Below are positions 13,755-24,000 of a stretch of 25,665 nucleotides of DNA, one piece after another. The translations under genes and the position numbers were made by a program. The notes beneath the pieces were generated by a model that searched no databases, had not been told where the DNA came from, and saw only the letters and a program-made list of their open reading frames with translations. Origin of the DNA: Caldifarciminota bacterium (GTDB lineage Bacteria > Hydrothermota > Hydrothermia > B15-G9); the NCBI GenBank assembly GCA_027064565.1, contig JAMOPK010000403.1:1-25665 (forward strand), given 5' to 3'. Numbering within the stretch: position 1 is the first letter of the stretch; the number at the start of each line of letters is the position of its first letter.

Positions 13755-14975
13755 ATGAAGATAAAATTCAAAGTAATTTACGTTTTGCTTGTGGTTTTGC
13801 TTTTGCATGTGGACGGATATGCTCAACGGGGCAGGGTGATAAGTGTGGATTTTCAGGACGCTGACATCTCCCTTGTCCTCAAGACATTTTCCGACATAAG
13901 CGGCAAAAACATTGTGGCGACAAAGAATGTGAAGGCAAAGGTCACTGTGACCCTAAAAAACCTCCCATGGCAACAGGCCTTCCAGACTATACTCGACATG
14001 TATGGCCTCACTTACGTCGAGGAGAACGGGATCATCAAGGTCATGACAGTTGATGAATCGAGAAAGTTCCGCGAGACACGACAACCTGAAACAAAGGTTT
14101 TCCAGATCAACTATGCAAAAGCCGATGAGATTCAGAGCGTTATATCTGGCCTTCTGTCGTCCTCCGGAAAATTGGTCGTGGACAAGAGGACGAACTCGCT
14201 CGTTATAACCGATGTGCCCAGTGTGCTGCACGAGGTCGATTCTTTGATCAAACAACTGGATACCCCCACGCCTCAGGTTCTAATTCAGGCCAAAATTGTT
14301 GAGATCAACCGGAGCGTGGCAAAGGCGCTTGGCATAGACTGGTCGGCCGTCCATCCGGACAATCCGGGTTCCGGCTTGCCGTTCAGGATAGATGTGCCGC
14401 TTGGGACAGCCGCGACAGGTAGTATGATGTTTGGGAAGTTTATCGCAGGCATGAGCATTGATGCCACGATCGACATGCTTGAGAGCGAGAGCAAGGCGAA
14501 CGTGCTTTCTCAGCCGAGCATCATTGTGGCGGATAACCAGCAGGCGGAGATACTCTCAGGTAAACAGATTCCGATTATCACGAGGGACATGGCCGGCAAT
14601 CAGGTGATTCAGTTTTACAATGTGGCCCTCAGATTGACCGTGACGCCGCACATAAGTCCGGATGGCACCATTACTCTGGAGCTTAATCCCGAGGTCAGCG
14701 ATATAGCCGGAGAGGCGCCCGGCGGTGCCGGCGTCATGATTTCCACACAGCAGGCCAGAACTCAGCTTACGGTCAAAGATGGTGAGACCGTGGTTATCGG
14801 TGGCATCATGAGGACCCACAAAAAAGAGGGTGAATCCCGGGTGCCTTTCTTTTCGAGGATTCCCTTGGTCGGGACCCTGCTTAAATCGAGACGTGAAGAT
14901 TCTGAAAAATCAGAACTTATGATTTTTGTTACACCCAAAATCATATCTTACGCGGGCCTTGATTCTTCTGAATAG
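13755..14975 (+). CDS. pilQ: Short secretin PilQ lacking AMIN domains
   Basis: The outer-membrane secretin ring of the type IV pilus. 406 residues from ATG 13755, well below the usual 600-800. Signal peptide MKIKFKVIYVLLVVLLLHVDG, with cleavage likely after GYA (23). N0/STN domain at 28-98 (ISVDFQDADISLVLKTFSDI), N1 domain at 113-170 (VFQINYAKADEIQSVISGLL, NSLVITDVPS), then the secretin core at 173-398. The core contains VLIQAKIVEINRSVAKALGI, LSQPSIIVADNQQAEILSG and the terminal signature VPFFSRIPLVGTLLKSR (363-379). The N-terminal AMIN domains typical of PilQ are missing; one is present in the preceding gene instead. There is no clear C-terminal pilotin-binding extension. The gene starts 2 bp after the AMIN-PilP stop, so translation is probably coupled. 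Confidence 0.95.
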   Translation: MKIKFKVIYVLLVVLLLHVDGYAQRGRVISVDFQDADISLVLKTFSDISGKNIVATKNVKAKVTVTLKNLPWQQAFQTILDMYGLTYVEENGIIKVMTVDESRKFRETRQPETKVFQINYAKADEIQSVISGLLSSSGKLVVDKRTNSLVITDVPSVLHEVDSLIKQLDTPTPQVLIQAKIVEINRSVAKALGIDWSAVHPDNPGSGLPFRIDVPLGTAATGSMMFGKFIAGMSIDATIDMLESESKANVLSQPSIIVADNQQAEILSGKQIPIITRDMAGNQVIQFYNVALRLTVTPHISPDGTITLELNPEVSDIAGEAPGGAGVMISTQQARTQLTVKDGETVVIGGIMRTHKKEGESRVPFFSRIPLVGTLLKSRREDSEKSELMIFVTPKIISYAGLDSSE

Positions 14976-15008
14976 GCTGATTCCAAATAAAAGGAGGGAG
15001 GACAGAAT

Positions 15009-18000
15009 ATGAAGAAACTTTTGTTGATTTTTATATTGGCTGTTAGTGTATCCGGGGCCTGGGGCGATCAGGTTTACATCTCCAACGTCTCTGTGGAACC
15101 CAATCCATTCAGCCCGAACGGAGATGGACGAGCAGACAGCACAACTTTTACTTTCAACCTGAGCGGATACGTTGACACTGTCTATCTGAGGATTTTCAGA
15201 GATTCTTTGAACTCATCCACCGGCCAGATCGACACGGTTATCGATTCGGTGGTGGCATACCTCACGCCGGGCATTCAAGGCGCAAATGTCATAACATGGA
15301 CGAATGTAGAGACTGACCCTGCTATTCTGCCCGATGGGCCTTACAAGTATTTCATTTACGGAAGCGACACGACGGACACCGCCACGGGCACAGTTTATAT
15401 CGACCGGCAGCCGCCAACCATTTACAACGTCTCAGTTACCCCCAACCCCTTTAGCCCGAATGGTGACGGCATCAACGATTACGCTCACATTGCATTTTCT
15501 GTTACTGGCTCATACAGGCCGGAAGATAGCCTGTTTTTCCGAAAGCCCCCGGTAGGAATAGGTTACATTGAGCTCTGGTATCAGGCTGGCGCGGGGCATG
15601 GGAGGTTTGTTGCTAATTCTGATGCAGATTCAGCAGACGGTAACACGGATGGCATTGTCGTTTTCCCTTATCCAGTTTATCTCGCAATGGCAGTTGGAGG
15701 GCTTGCTGGCCTCGAACAGGTCGATTTGAAGTTTTTTGATTACGCTAACGAGGCCATAAACCTGACTGCTACCCCTAACGAGGATATCAGAATAGGAAAT
15801 TCTGACCATTATCTTTTGAACAAATTCACTTATTTCTCCACATCGTCGTTTACGGTGGTCAACATGGACTCGCTTGATCCCGGAGTGACTATCCAGATCC
15901 CGGTTTACGCATTCACGGGCAATGCTTCCATAACCATCACTGACATCAACAATCAGGTTGTGAACGTTGTGGATTTCGTCGAGGTTTACCGTGGCGACGG
16001 CAACTACTTTACCGATTGGGGACCTGACAACATCCCCGATGGGCGCTACACCTTCAGGATTCAGGCGCAGGATGAGTCCTACAACGTTCAGCTTTACACG
16101 GGCAACGTGATTGCCAACTCCGTGCCGACGAACGTCGATTCGCTCAGCGTTTCGCCTCAGGTGATCTCGCCGGCCAACGGCGATGGACGTGCAGATGCGG
16201 CGCTCGTGAAGTTCTCCATTTCTGAGGAGGCGCATGTCACTGTCAGGGTTTACAACTCCACGACTCAATGGGACACTACCACGCTTGTGAGAACGCTTAT
16301 CTCCGACTCGGTGATGCCCGGCGGCAGCCATTCTGTGATCTTTGATGGTAAAGACAACAGCGGAAACTATCTTGCCCAGGACAGCGACAGCACTTACACG
16401 GTTGTTGTCACCGCCTATGACCCTTACACCCTCGACTCGGATGTCAAATCCGAGCAGATAGTGGTGGATAACCTTTCACCGAGTTTCGATACGCTTTACG
16501 TCAGGACTTTGACAAACACCACAATAGACACGCTTTACGGCAAGGTGAATGAGCCGGGCAGCGAGGTCCGTGTTTTCAGAAACGGTTATCCCATTGGAAT
16601 AGCCATCGCCGATTCGACAACCGGCAACTTCTCACTGGTTGTAACCTATGAGGAGGGCATAAACCGGTTCACCGCAATCGCATACGATGCCGCATATAAC
16701 AGCGATACCGCAGCGGTTACTGCGCTCTGTGACCTGCATGCGCCAACGCTTAGCTCAAGCGTTCCCTTCGACGGGGAGGCATTCCAATATTTCGTTTTAA
16801 GTTCAGCAAAGGCCGTGATAATCGACAGCATCTATCGTGACAGCGCATCCGGTGTGGATTGGAACACCGCGGAGGTTCATCTCTACTATGAGAACCTCCT
16901 GAGAGACAATTTCCTTGGTTCTCCGATAACCCATTCCGGGGATACGCTTATCGTCCCGCTTGTTACCGATTCGATAAACGCCAACAGCGGCCACTACAAA
17001 CTGATCGTGATGGTTCAGGATGCTGCGGGTAATCAGATGGCGGACACTGTGCGGTTTACCGTTGACAGGATCGCCCCGACCGTAATGACGATCCCGGATT
17101 CCGGTTCCCCGACCAACGTGCTGGATACACTCAAAGCCATCGTTGAGGACCCAATTTCGGGGGTTGATACCGTTAACACTACTGTTTCGCTTGAAAAAAG
17201 GAACGTTCGGACCATTGAGGGCAACACGTTCTGGCGGGGCGATACAGTATTTTTCGTTCCTCTGGCCCCCATTGCGCGCGATGGTTCCGATGATGGCGAA
17301 TACATCTTTGCGGTGGATGCTCTTGATAGGGCAGGGAACTACACGCCCAAGCGGTCGCTGATCCTTTACGACACGCGTCCGCCGCATGTGACGGTCTTCT
17401 GGCCGCCGGACAGCGCAACTTTTCAAGATTCAGTCACAGGCATCGATACCATCTACGCTGTTGTCAATGACAGCTTTGGCAGCTTTGCTGGCTCCGGACT
17501 GGACGTCAATTTCTCCGTCATCCGATTGACCAACGAAATTACCGGTCAGGGTGTGCTCGGAGACCAGATTTACCACGGCGATACCCTGAAATGGGCCATT
17601 GATCCGACGCTTTACGACCCGGCTTACGGCTATAACTCCGAAGGAACCTATCGGATAACCGTTACCATGACCGATAAAGCCGGGAACTCGGCCGACACGT
17701 CCGCCACCTTCATCATCGATTTAAGCAGTCCGAAGATCATCGAGGTTCAGCCTGCTGACAGCTCTTACGTCAATGCGAGTCCGGACGCCATCTGGGCGGT
17801 GATTCAGGAGAGGGGGAGCGGAATCAATGATTCCGTGTCCTACATGCAGGTTTACAGGCCGGACGGCGGAGAGGTGCCCGGAAGCTACAGCTTTGTCGGC
17901 GATACGCTCAAATACACACTTACTAATCCTATGCCATCTGATGGCACGTGGGACGGCGAGTTCACCATCATCGTCCATGTTGAGGACAAAGTTGGCAAGA

Positions 18001-21000
18001 CTGTGGAAGATGTCTTCCACTTCATTTATGACACCCAGACGCCTCAAATTGTGTGGTCATCGCCTATCGACAGCAGTTACCTGAATGTTAATTTTGACAC
18101 AGATTACGGCCGCACGATAAAGCTCAGGCTCTCAGATGCCACTTCCGGACTGGATTTCTCCACCAGCGGGTTGAGCATCCTTATAAACTGGGAGAATTAC
18201 AACGCCTCGCCCGCCAATTACCTCAGGATTCTGCCGGATACGTTAGGATTCCATTTCGACAGCCTCGTTGAGGGCGAGATCGAGGCGGTTGTCTGGGGCT
18301 ACGATTATGCGGGCAACCTTTTGAACGACACCCTGATTTTCATCGTCGATACCACCGTCCCGACGGTCTATTTCGTGCCCGACAGCGGGACTGCGACCGA
18401 TTCGCTGACCGATTTCACCGCCTACATCCACGATGAGCTGGCCGGCCCGGACAGGGATAACACTCACCTTGCGGTTTACAGGCTGGACAGCCCGACGGAT
18501 ACGACTTCTATAGGCCTCGACCATTATGAATGGCAGGGCGATACCATCGTCTTTTACCCGTATCCGCCGATATCGAACGATGGCTCGAACGACGGCATTT
18601 ACATTATCAGGGCCTATGCCTACGACATGTCGGGCAACATGGATTCCAGCCGGGTTTCTACCATTTATTATGATTCGAAGCCGCCTTACGTTGTGACGCA
18701 TTCTCAGGCCAGCGGCTCCGACACCCTGATAACCGACACGCTAAGCCAGATATGGGTGTTGCCGTCCGATGCCAACGGCCAGAGATGGAGTTCGGGCGTC
18801 GATACCAGTGGGACTCAGGTCGCTGTCACGGATCAGTTCGGCGTTACGGTGCTCGGACACAGGGAATGGCACGGCGACACGCTGGTCTTTGTGTTCGACA
18901 CGCCCATTTCAAGGGACGGCCATTACACCGCACGGGTTTACATGAGCGACATGCTGGGCAACACATCGACCGACAGCTTCCGCTTTGTGGTTGACCTGAA
19001 CTCGCCTCAGATCGTGTGGAGCGATCCGGCTAACAGCTCTTACGTCAACGAGCCGCCGACCGAAATCCGAATCTACATCGAAGACCTCGGAAGCGGCGTC
19101 AACTTCAATGCCTGCTCCGTCACGGTCTATACGCCGAACATGGGAACGGTGCTCGGCCACACCGAGGTGCAAAACGACACGCTCGTGTTTGTGCTTGAGG
19201 AGACACTGCCCACGGACGGCTCGGCGGACGGGGTCTATACCGTCGTGGTCTGGGGTGCGGACAACAACAACCGGCCGCTGGCTCCCACCAACCCGGACAC
19301 CCTCAGGTTTACCTACGACACGCAGGTGCCTCAGCTTTCGGCCTACTATCCGCCACGTGATACCGCACTCAACGTCTTTGATTCCGACGAGTTCGGCCCG
19401 GATACGCTCTATGCGAGGCTGACGGACGCCACTGCCGGCGTTGATCTTGCCACCAGCGACCTGACATTGCTCAGATACGGCCTTCCGGTGTCGAACGTTA
19501 CGGTCTTCAGGCGCACATCGGACACCACTCTGATCATGGCCCTGCCGGCCAAATCGAGCCTTCAGGAAGGTAGATACACGTTTGTCGTCAAAGAGGTCGA
19601 TTTTGCGCACAATTTGAAGAGAGACAGCATAAACTTCGTCTATGATCTTACGGGCCCGATGCTTGTATCCGGCCTGCCGGACAGCGCGGCCCTTAACAGG
19701 ATCGACACGATTCAGGTCTTTGTGAAAGATACACTTGCCGGTTCCGACACTTCGGGAACCGGGATAACGGTCACGCTCGTTGATGCGGGTCGGACGATAG
19801 GTGGAAGTGCGGTCTGGGTCGACGATTCCACGCTCCTATTCCTGCCCGATCCGCCCTTGGCCGGCGACGGCTCCGACGATGGACTGGTTCAGATCGAGGT
19901 TGATGGACTCGACTTTGCCGGCAACCCGTCATCCGACACGTTCTATCTGATTTATGACACCAGAGCGCCCGGAATTGTGGATGACCGCATCGATTTCTTC
20001 AGGGACACGCTGACCTACAGCTCGGTCGGGCATCTTATCATGCCGACTGATACCGTGCTTGAAGACAGCTTCTCCGGAATCAAGGTCTCGCTCGAGGACA
20101 GCTATTTCGGCAGGACGGTCTCCGGGATCGATCCCGTGACCACATCTGCATCGCTGGTTGAGCAGGGCGGTGCGGCTATCCCGGGCGTTTCAAGGGTCAG
20201 AAACGACACGCTTTACCTCACCCTTTCCGACACCATAAACGAGGACGGCAGGTTTACCGTCAGGTTCAACATTTCCGACAAAGCTGGTAACGTCCAAAAT
20301 TACGAGCACAGCTTCATCGTTGACCTCTATCCGCCGGTGCTCGCCAGCACCTATCCGACGGACAACGGATACATCAATTCACCGCCTGAGTTCGTCGCCG
20401 CAAACATCTACGACAACGGGAGCGGCGTCCTGAGGGACACATCGGTCACGAAGATAACGCTCATCGCACCGGACAACCACGTGGTGCTTGGCTACAACGA
20501 GTTCTCCGGTGATACGCTCTACTACGTGATTCAGGAGCCGATCGACTCCACCGGCATAGCCGATGGGGTTTACACCATGATCGTTCGGGGAGTTGATAAC
20601 AGCGGCAAGGGATTCGTCGATACCCTCCACTTCATGCTCGACACCCAGTTGCCTTCACTCGATTCCGCCTATGCGGTGGTCGGTGGGACGGAAAGGGAGC
20701 TTGAGAACGAATACTTCAATCAGGCGGTTGATACGCTCTGGTTCTACCTGAGCGACCGGACGTCCGGCGTCAACCTGATTTCGAGCGGCGTCTCGCTTCA
20801 CCGCTACGGTCAGTTGCTTGAGACTTCCATCATCAGGGATACTTTGAACGGCAGGCTGGGGCTTGTGCCGAACAGCCCGCTTGCCGACGGCAGGTATTTC
20901 GCCCGTGTCAGCGTTGTTGATAGGGCGTTGAACTTCCTTGTGGACACCATCCCGTTTGTCATCGACCGTGTGGCTCCTGCAATAGCCGTGGAGCCGCAGA

Positions 21001-24000
21001 CCGGCATGGCGGTCAACAGGCTGGACACGATTTACGTCAGCCTTGAGGACACGCTGGCCGGCATGGACACGGCGACGACGGTGATTTCACTCACAGGCCC
21101 CAACGGCGATGTGCCGCTCAACGTGACGTGGGTTGATGGGTCTCAGGCGTTGTGCACGCCTGTCCAGCCGCTTGCAACGGACGGCTCGGACGATGCTGAT
21201 GACTATGTGATTTACGTCGAGGCTTACGACCGGGCGAACAACGTCTCGGTTTCGAGCGTGCACGTGATTTACGACACGAGGCCGCCGTATTCGACCGAAA
21301 ATTATCCGGATTCGCTTGCCCTCACGGATGTGAATCGGGTCTGGATCAGGTTCGCCGATTCCTTGAGCAGCACGGTTCACGGTTCGGGTGTGGATTCCGT
21401 GCTTTCCACGATAAGGCTGCTTGCTGATGGTGCGAAACAGGCGATTCCGGGTCAGAAACTGGTTCGTGGCGATACCCTGATCTTCCAGATCGATGCAGCC
21501 TACGCACCGCTTGCCGATGGCAGTTACACGTTTTACGTCATTCTCTACGACAAGGCAGGCAATCGTGACAGCCTTGCCTACAACTTCATTGTGGATACCC
21601 GCGGCCCGGTGCTCGTCTGGAGTTCTCCGCGGGACAGCGGATTTGTAAACTATCAGCCCGATGCAATTTACGCCCTGCTTGACGATCAGGGCATAGGTGT
21701 CGCTTACGATACCGCCCTGACCAACATGAGGGTGCAGGGGCCGGATGGGAGATACATCATCGGTTACAACGAATTTGTGGGCGATACGCTTGTCTTCGTT
21801 ATCACGGATTCCTCGCTGATCGATGGCGTCTATCACGTCGAGTTGAGGGCACATGATCTTATCGGCAGGCCTCTGAACTATGTGCCTTCCGGAACCTACG
21901 ACTCGGTTCAGGTGCTGACCTTCACGATCGACAGGCGGCCTCCGATGATCACATGGAGCTATCCTTCGCATGACACTGCGATTCAGGCATCCAACGGCCC
22001 GTTTGTGGTTGAGTTCAACGACCTGCTTGCAGGGATCGACCTCGCATCCAGCGGCGCCGACCTCATGAGATACGACATCCCGGTTGACATCAACATCACA
22101 CGGATGGGGTCGGGCGATGTGGTGATCGGTGGAGATACGATCCACGTTGAGAATGCGCTGGTCATTGAGCCTCAGACCCCCGGCGGGTTCGACGTTCAGG
22201 GACGCTACAAACTGGCGGTCATTGGCGTTGATAAAGCGCTCAATGTCGTCCGTGACACCATCTCGTTCATCGTTGACAGGGAATCGCCTGAGCTGACGTT
22301 CCATCCCGGAGACAGCACATTCCTTAACAAGATTGACAGGATTTATGTTGTTGTGACGGATACGCTTGCCGGTGCGTTCACCGATTCGGTGGAATTCTCG
22401 CTGGTCGGCCCGAACGGCGATGTGGACGGCGAACTGAACTGGTTCGGGGACACCGTCGAATTTGTGCCGACCAATCCGTTTCAGCCCGGCGGCTACTACG
22501 ATGGCCGCTACAACGTCATCGTCTCCGCTTTCGACCGGGCGATGAACATGGCTTACGGACGGGCAGACTTCATCTATGACACGAGGCCGCCCTATCCGAC
22601 GGCCTATTACCCGTCCCGTGATTCCGTTGTGCCGAGAGCGATCTACTACGCAAGGATGGAGTTCTCGGACATCTATGACACGTTGCGTGACGTCTCCGGC
22701 CTCGATGTAGGTGCATCTCAGATCGGCGTCCTCGACCCCGACGGACAGCCTGTGCCCGGCAACATGGTGTTCGAGGGCGATTCCGCCATCAGGTGGGCGT
22801 TCCGCAACGCCATCGTCAGGGACGGTCAATACACGGTCTGGGCCAGATACTACGACAGGGCCGGCAACTACGACAGCACTTCCTACACCTTTACCCTCGA
22901 CCTCAATCCGCCGACCGTGACCTGGAGCTTCCCGGAGAGGGATGGATACATCAACTATTCGATTCAGGAGGTCATGGTCGTTCTGGATGACGGGGGCGGT
23001 TCCGGGGTCAATCCGGACTCTTCGAGGCTGTATCCTGTTGGGCCGAACGGTGATACACTGCTCGGTTCCTTCAGGATTTCGGGCGATACGCTGATCTACC
23101 ACCTTGTCAGCCCGCTGCCTTCCGATGGCTCTGCCGACGGCATCTACCGCATGCTGGTGCACGGCAGAGACTACGTCAACGATCCGAACGTTATTGGGGA
23201 TCACACCATCGACGATACCCTGACGTTCGTTTACGATACACGTCCTCCTTACACGGTCGCATCGTATCCTTCCGATGGAGCGATGCTCAACACCGTGCCC
23301 GATACGCTCTGGGTGCAGTTAGGCGACCAGCTTTCGGGCGTATCCCTCGGAACGAGCAACATGACGCTGTTTGTCAACGGCTTCATCGTTCCCGGAACGG
23401 TCTATCGTGATGTGCTCCATTCGAGGTTGCTCTTTGTGCCGGATAACCCGCTGACCGACAACGAGTATCAGCTTGTGGTTGTGGCAAGGGATACCGCAAC
23501 AAACGAGTTCGTGGACACCGTCGATTTCATGATAGACTCGCAGAATCCTCAAATCGTGGTCAATCCATCGGATGGCGCTACCGTGAACCAGCTTGACGAG
23601 ATCACCATGCAGGTTCAGGACAACCTTTCCGGTGTTGACACGGTTCTGAGCTACATGAACGTGACAGGCCCGAACGGCGTTGTCTCGGCTCAGCGCTACT
23701 GGGAGAACGACGTCCTGCATTTTGTGCCGTCTCCGCCGCTCAGAACTGACGGCAGTGATGACGGCGCCTATTCGGTTGCCGGTGTCGGTTACGACAGGGC
23801 CGGCAACATCGCCGTGAACACGGTCAGGTTCATCTACGACACAAGGCCGCCTTTCGTTCAGGAATTCTATCCTTACGACATCCAGATGTCGCCGCTCGCC
23901 GAGGTATGGGCAGTTGTCAGCGACACGTTGCCCGGCAGAGCGGTTTCAGGCGTGAACTTTAACGCTTCGAGGATCAGGCTTTACACCGAGGACGGGGCGC

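Noticed and set aside
6605..14975. Type II secretion instead of a type IV pilus
   Set aside because: PilM-type actin-like protein, PilO, the PilP domain with an AMIN domain and a roadblock gene point to T4P. There are no GspF, GspG-K or GspC/D-type genes in the window. A hybrid system cannot be fully excluded.
21087..23204. 705-codon open frame on the minus strand
   Set aside because: It lies antisense to the giant gene. Its translation is a repetitive shadow (many DxV/RxV runs) with no family features, and similar long antisense frames recur (15630-16331, 18909-19610) because the sense gene avoids codons that give stops there.
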